DNA from: Sphingomonadaceae bacterium
GTDB lineage: Bacteria; Pseudomonadota; Alphaproteobacteria; Sphingomonadales; Sphingomonadaceae
DNA length: 38,509 bases
Assembly: GCA_019239785.1 (NCBI GenBank)
Contig: JAFAZM010000298.1
Location: forward strand, 1 to 38,509
Direction: 5' to 3'
Part shown: piece after piece, positions 9,245 through 17,577 of the stretch
How the letters are laid out: each line of letters starts with the position of its first letter
Numbering within the stretch: position 1 is the first letter of the stretch
Made by a program: the position numbers and the translations under genes
Notes under the pieces: model-generated
Database searches by the model: none
Seen by the model: only the letters and a program-made list of their open reading frames with translations
Told to the model about the DNA's origin: nothing

Positions 9245-9339
9245 ATCTCAGCTTAGATTGGAAAGGCGGCGGAACAGTTCAAGCGGTGCGCGTGGCGATC
9301 GTGATTGCCCGGATACGCGGAGCCTGTGGCGGCGCTTTT

Positions 9340-9545
9340 CTATTTCACGCGAAGGCGCGAAGAAGAAAGGAAAGGCGCGAAGACGCCGGCGCGGAGAGGC
9401 CCGTTCGGGCTGAGCCTGTCGAAGCCCGCTCCTTCTTCCCCTGCAGTAAGAGACCAGGAAAGGGCTTCGTCGGGCTCAGCCCGAACATTCGGGGGGAATG
9501 AACTTCGCGCCTTCCTTCCCTTCTTCGCGCCTTCGCGTGAAATAG
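9340..9545. repeat. Composite nested palindrome B
   Basis: Outer arms ctatttcacgcgaaggcgcgaag... (from 9340) and cttcgcgcc...ttcgcgtgaaatag (9503-9545), same family as A; inner arms ttcgggctgagcctgtcgaagccc / gggcttcgtcgggctcagcccgaac. Confidence 0.92.
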
Positions 9546-9663
9546 CTTTTCTTTCAGACGGAAGAGCGAGGCGAGGCAAAGCGAGGTACGGCACCGCGCC
9601 CCACCTTCCTGACCGCCCCGCCACTGGCTAGAAGGGAAGCGGACACAGGGACAGAGGCCGAGC

Positions 9664-11016
9664 ATGGCGACTGACGATCTCGTGAAGCGCGTCCGGGAGC
9701 GCGAGCCCAATTGCGCCAAGGTCGGCCTGTTCGACATGGATGGCATTTTCCGCGGCAAATATATGGGCGCCGACAAGCTCGCCTCCGCCTTGGCCGGCAC
9801 GTTCGGCTTCTGCGACGTCGTGCTCGGCTGGGATTCGAGCGACCAGCTCTACGACAATGTGCGCTACACCGGCTGGCACACCGCTTATCCGGACGCCGAG
9901 GTGCGCCTGCTGCCCGAGACCGAGCGCGCCATCCCGTTCGAAGGCGACATGCCGCTCATCCTCGGCGAGTTCGCCGGCGCCGCCGAAGCCATCTGCCCGC
10001 GCGGCATCCTGCGCCGGGTGCTCGACAAGGCGGCCGCGCTGGGCTGCAAAGTGAAGGCCGCGGCGGAGTTCGAGTTCTTCGTCTTCGAGGAGAGTCCGCA
10101 ATCGGTGCGCGACAAAGGCTATCGCAATCTCAAGCCGATCACGCCGGGCCATTTCGGCTATTCGATGCTGCGCTCGGGCGTCCACGCCGATTTCTATCAC
10201 GAGCTCTGGTCGACCTGCGAGAAGATGCGGATCGAGCTGGAGGGGCTGCATACCGAGACCGGCCCCGGGGTGATCGAGGCTGCGCTCCGCGTCGACGACG
10301 CGCTCGAGGCGGCGGACAAGGCCGCTTTGTTCAAGACGATCGTCAAGATCCTCTGCCAGCGGCGCGGCTGGATGGCGACCTTCATGGCGAAATGGTCGCC
10401 GGACTGGCCGGGCCAGTCGGGCCATCTCCATATGTCGCTGGTCGATGCGGAGAGCGGCCGCTCGCGCTTCCACGACGAGGCCGAGCCGCTCGCCATGTCG
10501 CAGGAGATGCGCTGGTTCGTCGGCGGGCAGCAGGCATTGATGCCCGAATTGCTGGCGATGTTCGCGCCCACCGTCAACGCCTACACTCGCCTCATTCCCG
10601 GCTTCTGGGCGCCGACCGCCGCGCTTTGGGGCTATGAGAACCGCACCTGCGCGCTCCGCGTCATCGGCGGCTCGGCGAAGAGCCAGCGGGTCGAGTATCG
10701 GATCGGCGCCGCCGACATCAACCCCTATCTCGCGCTCGCCGCGGCGATCGGCTCGGGTCTCTGGGGGATGGAGCAAAGGATCGAGCCCGACGCGCCGGTC
10801 GAAGGCAATGCCTATGCGGTCGAGCCGCCGTCCGAGCGTCGGCTGCCGACTACCTTATGGGAGGCCGCGCAGCGCTTCCGCGCCTCGGCGCCGGCGCGCG
10901 CGCTGTTCGGCGACGACTTCGTCGATCATTATGCGGCGACCCGCGAATGGGAGGAGCGCGAGGCGCGCAAGGCGATCACCGACTGGCAGCTCGCCCGCTA
11001 TTTCGAGATCATCTGA
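9664..11016 (+). CDS. Glutamine synthetase-like gamma-glutamyl-amine ligase (PuuA/GlnT/IpuC-type)
   Basis: 450 aa: LFDMDGIFRGKYM, AAEFEFFVFEESP, TETGPGVIEAALRVDDA, GQSGHLHMSLVD, RVEYRIGAADINPYLALAAAI; GS catalytic-domain motifs but not canonical GlnA. Confidence 0.88.
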   Translation: MATDDLVKRVREREPNCAKVGLFDMDGIFRGKYMGADKLASALAGTFGFCDVVLGWDSSDQLYDNVRYTGWHTAYPDAEVRLLPETERAIPFEGDMPLILGEFAGAAEAICPRGILRRVLDKAAALGCKVKAAAEFEFFVFEESPQSVRDKGYRNLKPITPGHFGYSMLRSGVHADFYHELWSTCEKMRIELEGLHTETGPGVIEAALRVDDALEAADKAALFKTIVKILCQRRGWMATFMAKWSPDWPGQSGHLHMSLVDAESGRSRFHDEAEPLAMSQEMRWFVGGQQALMPELLAMFAPTVNAYTRLIPGFWAPTAALWGYENRTCALRVIGGSAKSQRVEYRIGAADINPYLALAAAIGSGLWGMEQRIEPDAPVEGNAYAVEPPSERRLPTTLWEAAQRFRASAPARALFGDDFVDHYAATREWEEREARKAITDWQLARYFEII

Positions 11017-11020
11017 AGGG

Positions 11021-11142
11021 GTCCTTCGATACGCCGTTTCGACAAGCTCAACGGCTACTCAGGATGAGCGATGAGGGGCATTGATATACCGCTCATCCTG
11101 AGTAGGGGCTGAGCTTGGCGAAGACCCATATCGAAGGATCAC
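11021..11142. repeat. Long imperfect inverted repeat between the GS-like and ALDH genes
   Basis: gtccttcgatacgccgtttcgacaagctcaacggctactcaggatgagcg ... cgctcatcctgagtaggggctgagcttggcgaagacccatatcgaaggatcac. Confidence 0.88.
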
Positions 11143-11155
11143 GTCGGAGATCGAG

Positions 11156-12526
11156 TTGGACCTCATCTGCATCTCTTCCGTCGACGGCCGCGAATATGCG
11201 CGGCGGCCGCTCACGCCCGATGCCGAAGTCGAGCGCGCACTTGCCCGGGCCCGGCGGGCGCAGCGCGAATGGGCCGAGGTGCCGCTCGCGGCGCGGCGCG
11301 CGGCGGTCCTCTCCTTCCTCGCGGCGATGGAGAGGCTCAATCCCGAGATCGTGCCCGAGCTCGCTTGGCAGATGGGCCGGCCGGTCCGCTACCAAGGCGA
11401 ATATCGCTCGCTGAAGGAGCGGGTCGAGGCAATGGCCGCGCTCGCCGAAACGGCGCTGGCGCCGGACGAGCCCGCCGCCGGCCGCGCGGTCCTGCGGGTG
11501 CCCGTCGGCCTGGTGCTGGTGATCGCGCCCTGGAACTATCCCTTCCTCACCGCGGTCAACACGATTGTGCCGGCTTTGCTCGCCGGCAATGCGGTGCTGC
11601 TCAAGCACAGCGCGCAGACCCTGCTCGCCGGCGAGCGCTTCGCCGAGGCTTTCGCCGCTGCCGGCTTGCCGGAGGGGCTCTTCGCCAATCTCTTCCTCGA
11701 TCACGCGCAGACGGCGCGACTGCTCGGCGCAGGCTTGGTCGACCATGCCGTCTTCACCGGCTCGGTCGACGGCGGCCGGGCGGTCGAGCGGGCGGCCGCG
11801 GGCTCGTTCACGACCCTGACCCTGGAGCTTGGCGGCAAGGACCCGGCCTATGTCCGCGCCGATGCCGACCTGGCCGGTGCGATCGAAGGCATAGCGGACG
11901 GCGCCTTTTTCAACAGCGGCCAGTCCTGCTGCGGCGTCGAGCGCGTCTATGTCCACGAGACGCTCTGGGCGCCGTGCCTGGAGGGAATCGTCGCGGCGGC
12001 GGGCGCCTATCGGCTCGGCGATCCCCTCGATCCCGAGACCAGCCTCGGGCCGATGGCCAGCACCAGAGGCGCGGACGCGGTCCGCCGCCAGCTCGAGGCC
12101 GCGCGGGGGGCCGGCGCGACCGCCCATATTCCGGCGGAGGCCTTCCCGCGCGACAATGGCGAGACCGCTTATCTGATGCCGCAGGTGCTGACCGGCGTCG
12201 ACCACGACATGGCGGTGATGCGCGAGGAGACGTTCGGCCCCGTCATCGGCCTGATGAAGGTCGCCGGCGACGAGGCGGCGCTGCGGCTGATGAACGACAG
12301 CGCCTACGGCCTCGCCGCTTCGATCTGGACCCGCGACCTCGACGCCGCGGAACGGCTGGCGGCGCGGGTCGAGGCAGGCTCGGTCCTCGTCAATCGCTGC
12401 GACTATCTCGATCCCTTGCTCGCCTGGAGCGGGATCAAGGCGAGCGGCCGCGGCGCCTCGCTCGGCCGCTACGGCTTCGAGACGGTCACCCGTCCCAGAT
12501 CCCTTCACCTGCGGAGCGCCCGATGA
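11156..12526 (+). CDS. Aldehyde dehydrogenase family protein
   Basis: VPVGLVLVIAPWNYPFLTAVNTIVPALLAGNAVLLKHS, FTGSVDGGRAV, LELGGKDPAYV, FFNSGQSCCGVERVYVH (catalytic Cys), EETFGPVIGLMKV; TTG start. Confidence 0.94.
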   Translation: MDLICISSVDGREYARRPLTPDAEVERALARARRAQREWAEVPLAARRAAVLSFLAAMERLNPEIVPELAWQMGRPVRYQGEYRSLKERVEAMAALAETALAPDEPAAGRAVLRVPVGLVLVIAPWNYPFLTAVNTIVPALLAGNAVLLKHSAQTLLAGERFAEAFAAAGLPEGLFANLFLDHAQTARLLGAGLVDHAVFTGSVDGGRAVERAAAGSFTTLTLELGGKDPAYVRADADLAGAIEGIADGAFFNSGQSCCGVERVYVHETLWAPCLEGIVAAAGAYRLGDPLDPETSLGPMASTRGADAVRRQLEAARGAGATAHIPAEAFPRDNGETAYLMPQVLTGVDHDMAVMREETFGPVIGLMKVAGDEAALRLMNDSAYGLAASIWTRDLDAAERLAARVEAGSVLVNRCDYLDPLLAWSGIKASGRGASLGRYGFETVTRPRSLHLRSAR

Positions 12527-13671
12527 ACCTGCCAAGCGCGAACTGGAACTATCCAACCTCGATCCGCTTCGGCGCCGGGCGCGCAGCCGAGCTTCCCAAG
12601 GCCTGCCGCCGGGCCGGTATCGCCAGCCCGCTGCTCGTCACCGACCCGGCGCTGGCCGAAATGGCGATGGTGCGCGACGCGTGCGCCGCGACCGGCGCCG
12701 GCCTGTTCTCCTCGATCCACGCCAACCCGACCGGCGCCGATGTCGAGGCGGGCCTTGCCGCTTTCCGGGCGGGCGGCCATGACGGGGTGATCGCGTTCGG
12801 CGGCGGCAGCGCGCTCGACGTCGGCAAGGTGGTCGCCTTCATGTCGGGCCAGAGCCGGTCGCTCTGGGATTTCGAGGACAAGGAGGATTGGTGGCGGCGC
12901 GCCGATCCGGGGGGCATCGCGCCCGTCGTCGCCGTGCCCACGACCGCCGGCACCGGCTCCGAAGTCGGCCGCGCCGGCGTCGTCCTCGACGAGGAAGCCG
13001 GGGTGAAGAAGATCATCTTCCACCCCGGCATGCTGCCGGCGATCGTGATCCTGGACCCGGAGCTGACCCTTGGCCTGCCGCTGCAGGTCACCGCCGCCAC
13101 CGGCATGGACGCGCTCTCCCACTGTCTCGAGGCCTGGTGTGCGCCGGGCTTCCACCCGCTCGCCGACGGCATCGCCGCCGAGGGCGTCCGACTGATCCAC
13201 GACTGGCTGCCGCGCGCTTTCGAGGATGGCAGCGACGTCGAGGCGCGCGGCCACATGCTCGCTGCCGCTTCGATGGGCGCGACCGCCTTCCAGAAGGGGC
13301 TCGGCGGCATGCATGCGCTGTCCCATCCGATCGGCGCCCTGTTCGGCACCCATCACGGCCTCACCAACGCGGTGCTGATGCCCTATGTGCTTGCCTTCAA
13401 CCGGCCCGCGATCGAGGACCGGCTCGCCCGGCTGGCCTGCTATATCGGTCTGCCCGACCCGTCATTCGCCGGCTTCATGGCCTGGATCCTGGAGCTGCGC
13501 GAACGCCTTTCCATCCCCCACAGCCTTGCCGAGCTCGGCGTGCCGGCCGACCCGCTGGACCGGCTCGCCGCGATGGCCGAGGCCGATCCGTCGGCCGGCG
13601 GCAACCCGCGCCCCTTCGACGCCGCCGCCGCCCGCCAGGTGCTGGAGGCGGCGCTGGCCGGCCGGATTTAG
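12523..13671 (+). CDS. Iron-containing (group III) alcohol dehydrogenase
   Basis: MNLPSANWNYPTSIRFGAGRAAELP..., FGGGSALDVGKVVA, VPTTAGTGSEVGRAGV, GMDALSHCLEAW, GGMHALSHPIGALFGTHHGLTNAVLMPYVL; ATGA overlap with the ALDH gene. Confidence 0.94.
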   Translation: MNLPSANWNYPTSIRFGAGRAAELPKACRRAGIASPLLVTDPALAEMAMVRDACAATGAGLFSSIHANPTGADVEAGLAAFRAGGHDGVIAFGGGSALDVGKVVAFMSGQSRSLWDFEDKEDWWRRADPGGIAPVVAVPTTAGTGSEVGRAGVVLDEEAGVKKIIFHPGMLPAIVILDPELTLGLPLQVTAATGMDALSHCLEAWCAPGFHPLADGIAAEGVRLIHDWLPRAFEDGSDVEARGHMLAAASMGATAFQKGLGGMHALSHPIGALFGTHHGLTNAVLMPYVLAFNRPAIEDRLARLACYIGLPDPSFAGFMAWILELRERLSIPHSLAELGVPADPLDRLAAMAEADPSAGGNPRPFDAAAARQVLEAALAGRI

Positions 13672-13771
13672 CCCCTCCCCTTCAGGGGAGGGGGTTGGGG
13701 TGGGGCTTGTTTTGCGGCAGCGCGGACGAGAGACATCCCCCACCCCCGTCCCCTCCCCTGAAGGGAGGGGC
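13671..13771. repeat. Long GC-rich palindrome (cccctcccc family)
   Basis: gcccctccccttcaggggagggggttggggtgggg ... tcccccacccccgtcccctcccctgaagggaggggc. Confidence 0.88.
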
Positions 13772-13795
13772 GATATGGGGCACACCGCTCCAGCC

Positions 13796-14929
13796 CTACG
13801 TGCAGCGAAAGCCGGCGAACAAGCGCTGGTGCGAGGCGATGATCCCGGCGATCGTCTCCGGTTGCGGCGTCGCGTCCCACTGGTCGAGCTCGAACGTGCC
13901 GCCGAGCAGGATCCCGTCCGCCCGCGGGAACATGTAGCCGGCATTGCCGGTGAACGCATATTGGATCTCGGGCTGGGGCAGCAGGATGGCGAGCTGCCCC
14001 CGCGCCGGCCGCAGCTCCTCGTCGCCGAACAGGGCGCGGGCGCCGAGCCCGGTGCAGTTGAACACCAGCCGCTCCGGCAGCGCCGCGACCTCGGCCGGCG
14101 TGGCGAGCTCGCGGATCGCGATCCGGCCGCCGGCCAGCTCGACGTCGCGGATCAACTGCCGCAGATAGCGGCCGACCTCGACATACATTGTGTCGTAGCG
14201 GGCCAGGGACTGGACCGGGAAGGGATGCTCGTCGGGGCGCAACAGCCGGCTGTTCGGCGGGAAAGTGGGCAGCAGCTGGCGTTCGGGCGTGTCCCGTTCG
14301 GCATAGGTGGGCAGCCAGCGGATTCCGTAATCGTCGCCGACCATGATCTGGAACCGGCGCCAGCTATAGTCGAGCGCGGCGCTCAGCTGCGCCCGCCATG
14401 CGTCGGTCACTCGCTCCCCGTCATAATGGCCGAACGGGTGGAACTGGCCGCCGGCGATGTTCGAAGTGGTCTCCGGCGGCAGCGCCTTGGCGTAGATGGT
14501 GACCGGAAAGCCGGCCTCCTGCACCAGCCGCGCCGTCGACAGCCCCATCACCCCGGCGCCGAGCACCGCGACCGGCCCCTGATGGCCCTGCAGTCCGAGC
14601 AGGGTCGCGAGCCGCGACGTGCCCCAGGACAGGGTGATGCCGGCGCCGCCATGGCCGTAATTGTGGACGACCTTTTTGTCCCCGAACGCCTCCGCCTCGA
14701 CGCGGAAGCCCGGCGCGCGATAGGGCCTGAGGCCCGCCAGCGTCCGGATCACCCGCTCCGGCGCGACGTTCACCGGCGGCAGGCAGCCGGCGCGTGTCGT
14801 CGGACGTGAGGCGAGGCCCCGCGCCGTCGGGCGCGCAACGAGGGTTGTGCAGCCGGGCAGCAACAGCCCCGTCCCGGCAAGCGCGCCCGCCTGGAGCAGC
14901 CGGCGGCGGTCGATGAAAAGGCTCTGCAC
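13796..14929 (-). CDS. FAD-dependent oxidoreductase (D-amino-acid oxidase family) with Tat/lipoprotein-like N-terminus
   Basis: MQSLFIDRRRLLQAGALAGTGLLLPGCTT leader; VAVLGAGVMGLSTARLVQEAGFPVTIYAK, NCTGLGARALFGDEELRPARGQL, GYMFPRADGILLGGTFE; GTG start. Confidence 0.88.
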   Translation of the reverse strand: MQSLFIDRRRLLQAGALAGTGLLLPGCTTLVARPTARGLASRPTTRAGCLPPVNVAPERVIRTLAGLRPYRAPGFRVEAEAFGDKKVVHNYGHGGAGITLSWGTSRLATLLGLQGHQGPVAVLGAGVMGLSTARLVQEAGFPVTIYAKALPPETTSNIAGGQFHPFGHYDGERVTDAWRAQLSAALDYSWRRFQIMVGDDYGIRWLPTYAERDTPERQLLPTFPPNSRLLRPDEHPFPVQSLARYDTMYVEVGRYLRQLIRDVELAGGRIAIRELATPAEVAALPERLVFNCTGLGARALFGDEELRPARGQLAILLPQPEIQYAFTGNAGYMFPRADGILLGGTFELDQWDATPQPETIAGIIASHQRLFAGFRCT

Positions 14930-14947
14930 GCGCCCGAGCCTAATCGG

Positions 14948-15697
14948 TCACACTCGGGCCGTATAGAGACGCGACGCTTCGGCGAAGCCGATGACCGGCG
15001 CGACGATCGTGCCGTCCGCCTCGCGCCGCGCATGCAAGGGATCGACCGCCTCGATGACATGGTCGGGCGCGCCCGCATCGAGCCCCGAGACCACCACGTC
15101 GAAGGTCGTCGCCGGCCCACCCTGCGGCACGAACCAGTGCACATTGTCGCGCTCGGAGCACATGGTCGAGACCTGCCCGCGCCGCGCCAGATAGTCCCGC
15201 GTCGGCCGCAGCCGCATCGCGCCGGCCTCGTCGCCGACCCGGTGGAAATTGCGCACCCGGAAGGCGCCGGCGACGACGAGATGGGCCGAGACCATGTGGC
15301 GGTGGCCGTGCGGCGTGATCACGTTTTGCGGCGCGAAGTCGAACAAGGCGGCGCCGTAGGCGAGCCGCCGCGGCCGCCCTTCCGAATCGAGGAAGCGGAC
15401 GTAGCGCTTGGCGGGATCGTTGGTCCCGCCTCCGGGCGCGGGCTCGATCCGCGCGCGGGAAACCAAAGCGGTCAGTTCGGCAAGGTCGATCTCCGCCGCG
15501 AGCCGCTCGACCTCCAGCGCCCAGGCAAGCCCGGAGATCCGGCCCGCCGCCAGCGCCTCCGCGACCGCCTGCTGCCCGTCGATCCAGCGCCGCGCCCCGG
15601 TCTCGCGCCGCGGCACGCGAGCCCGCGCCTCCCGCACCAGGGCGGCGAGCAGGAAGGCGGAGAGGAACGCCCGGCGGCCGAAGGGGAAGGTCTCCAT
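14948..15697 (-). CDS. Cupin-like (RmlC/cysteine-dioxygenase-type fold) exported protein
   Basis: METFPFGRRAFLSAFLLAALV twin-arginine-type leader; TPHGHRHMVSAHLVVAGAFRVRNFHRV and ERDNVHWFVPQGGPATTFDVVV cupin-like metal-binding motifs. Confidence 0.6.
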   Translation of the reverse strand: METFPFGRRAFLSAFLLAALVREARARVPRRETGARRWIDGQQAVAEALAAGRISGLAWALEVERLAAEIDLAELTALVSRARIEPAPGGGTNDPAKRYVRFLDSEGRPRRLAYGAALFDFAPQNVITPHGHRHMVSAHLVVAGAFRVRNFHRVGDEAGAMRLRPTRDYLARRGQVSTMCSERDNVHWFVPQGGPATTFDVVVSGLDAGAPDHVIEAVDPLHARREADGTIVAPVIGFAEASRLYTARV

Positions 15698-15788
15698 CGC
15701 TCCAATCTGCCGCGGCGGGCGGCGCGGACAAGCGAGGATCGCTCCGCGCAGGCGATACTTTTCCGCGGCTTTGGTGCCGCGCCGGGGC

Positions 15789-16550
15789 CTATCTGCGGCT
15801 CCCCGCCTCGCCCGCCTCGATCAGTGCCTCGAACTGGGCGAGCTCGGCCGGGTTCAAATCGGAGACCGCCCAATGCGCCATGCCGTGGCTGCGCCAGCGC
15901 CGGACATTGTAGCCGTCGCGCGGCGCATCGCTGCCGCCATCCGACCCGCCGTCGGGCCAGACGAACAGGTTGATCACGTGCAGCCGGCGCCGGTAGACGA
16001 TCGCCGCCACGGCCCGCCCGCCGACATAATCGAGCCGCCCGCCGGCCAGGGTGAATCCGGCCGCCGAGGTGTCGATCACCGGCGGCGAGAAATCGACCCG
16101 GCCGGCGAACCAGGGCTTCACCTGGTGCTGGTCCGAGGTGGCGACGTCGACCAGATGCGCGGCCTGCAGCGAGCGCACATGGCTGGCGACGAGCTCGGCC
16201 GGGAGGTCGGGGCCGCGCGGCACCATCAGCAGGAGTGCAAGGCTCGCGATCAAAGCGGCGGCGCTGCCGCCGAGCGACCAGATCGGCCAGGCGGACCGCA
16301 ATCGGCCGAGCAGCGGCCGGCGGGCGCCCGCCGCGAGCGACTGCTCGATCCGCGCCCGCAGTCCCGGCGGTGCGGTCTCCAGCAGCCTCGCCGCGCCGAT
16401 CCGGCCGCGCAGCGCCTTCATCTCGGCGAAGGCGACGCCGCAGCCGGGGCAGGCGGCGAGATGGTCCTCGGCGCGCGCCGCATTGGCGGCATCGAGCTCC
16501 CCGTCGAGCAGGCCGTGGAGGAGCAGGCGCGCGGACTCGCAGTCGCTCAT
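15789..16550 (-). CDS. Zinc-binding anti-sigma factor (transmembrane)
   Basis: MSDCESARLLLHGLLDGELDAANAARAEDHLAACPGCGVAFAEM (HxxxCxxC) plus central TM GGSAAALIASLALLLMV; TCAT overlap with upstream sigma gene. Confidence 0.9.
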   Translation of the reverse strand: MSDCESARLLLHGLLDGELDAANAARAEDHLAACPGCGVAFAEMKALRGRIGAARLLETAPPGLRARIEQSLAAGARRPLLGRLRSAWPIWSLGGSAAALIASLALLLMVPRGPDLPAELVASHVRSLQAAHLVDVATSDQHQVKPWFAGRVDFSPPVIDTSAAGFTLAGGRLDYVGGRAVAAIVYRRRLHVINLFVWPDGGSDGGSDAPRDGYNVRRWRSHGMAHWAVSDLNPAELAQFEALIEAGEAGSRR

Positions 16551-17224
16551 CCCTCGGCTCCCGTCCCGGCCTCGCGGGCGCGCCAGGCCGCGGCGAGCCG
16601 TTCGCGCGCGCGCGCCAGCCGCGACATCACCGTGCCCGTCGGCGCATCGATCGTCTCGGCGATCTCGCGATAGGAGAGCTGCTCGATCTCGCGCAGCACC
16701 AGCACCTCGCGATAATGGAGCGGCAGCGCCGCGATCAGCGCCCGCAGCGCCTCCTCGTCCGAGCTGCGGATCAGCAAAGTCTCGGGCGTCTCCGCCTCGA
16801 TCGGCGCCGCCTCCGCCTCGCCGGTTTCGTCCGGCACATATCGTCCCGCCGCCTTCGCCCAGCTCAGGAAGCAATTGCGCACGATCGCAAGCAGCCAGGG
16901 CCTGAAGGCCTCGCCGCGAAAGCCGGCAAAGCCGCGCAGCCCGCGCAGATAGGCGTCGTGGACGATGTCCTCGGCGGCGCCGGCATCGCGGCAGAGATAG
17001 CGGGCGAAGCTGTAGGCGTCGTCGAGCAGCGGCATCGCCGCCTCGTGGAAGCGCCGGGCCAGCTCCGGCGGCGGCCCGGCGGGCGGCGCACCCGCGGCGG
17101 CGGAGGTCCGCCGCGCGGCGGCGCGCGGCGCCCGGCGCGGGGTGAAGATCTGCGCGATCGCGGCAAGGGCAAGGCGCGGCCAGGCCGCGGCTGGCCCCGC
17201 GTCGAGGACGCCCGCCGCGCTCAT
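16547..17224 (-). CDS. ECF-type RNA polymerase sigma factor
   Basis: DDAYSFARYLCRDAGAAEDIVHDAYLRGLRGFAGFRGEAFRPWLLAIVRN (sigma-2) and LPLHYREVLVLREIEQLSYREIAETIDAPTGTVMSRLARARERL (sigma-4). Confidence 0.95.
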   Translation of the reverse strand: MSAAGVLDAGPAAAWPRLALAAIAQIFTPRRAPRAAARRTSAAAGAPPAGPPPELARRFHEAAMPLLDDAYSFARYLCRDAGAAEDIVHDAYLRGLRGFAGFRGEAFRPWLLAIVRNCFLSWAKAAGRYVPDETGEAEAAPIEAETPETLLIRSSDEEALRALIAALPLHYREVLVLREIEQLSYREIAETIDAPTGTVMSRLARARERLAAAWRAREAGTGAEG

Positions 17225-17234
17225 CGCGCCCTCC

Positions 17235-17567
17235 TCACCGGCCGGTCACCACGATGTGGCCGGTCATATGCGGGTGCAGTGCGCAGAAATAGGGATAATC
17301 GCCCGGCGCCGGATATTGGTGCGCATAGCGCGCGCCGGGCGGCAGGATCGGCGAGCGGTAGGAACGATCGGCGGCGGTGACGTTGTGCGGCTCCTCGTCG
17401 TCGTTGACGAAGGTCACGATCGTCCCCGCCCGCACGGTCAGCGTCTGCGGGCCGAAATGGAAATTGGCGATATGGACGGTCGCCGGAGCCGCGGCTGGAG
17501 CGGCGGGATGCGGCGCGGCGGCCAGCGCGGGGAGGGCGAGCAGGGCGAGGACGAGCTTGCGGTTCAT
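17235..17567 (-). CDS. Cupredoxin (plastocyanin/amicyanin-like) exported protein
   Basis: MNRKLVLALLALPALAAA signal; VHIANFHFGPQTLTVRAGTIVTFVNDDEEPHNVTA...GDYPYFCALHPHMTGHIVV type-1 Cu ligands H...C..H..M. Confidence 0.93.
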   Translation of the reverse strand: MNRKLVLALLALPALAAAPHPAAPAAAPATVHIANFHFGPQTLTVRAGTIVTFVNDDEEPHNVTAADRSYRSPILPPGARYAHQYPAPGDYPYFCALHPHMTGHIVVTGR

Positions 17568-17577
17568 GTCGATTCCT

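Noticed and set aside
11093-12556. 487-aa minus-strand ORF
   Set aside because: Antisense shadow of the aldehyde dehydrogenase.
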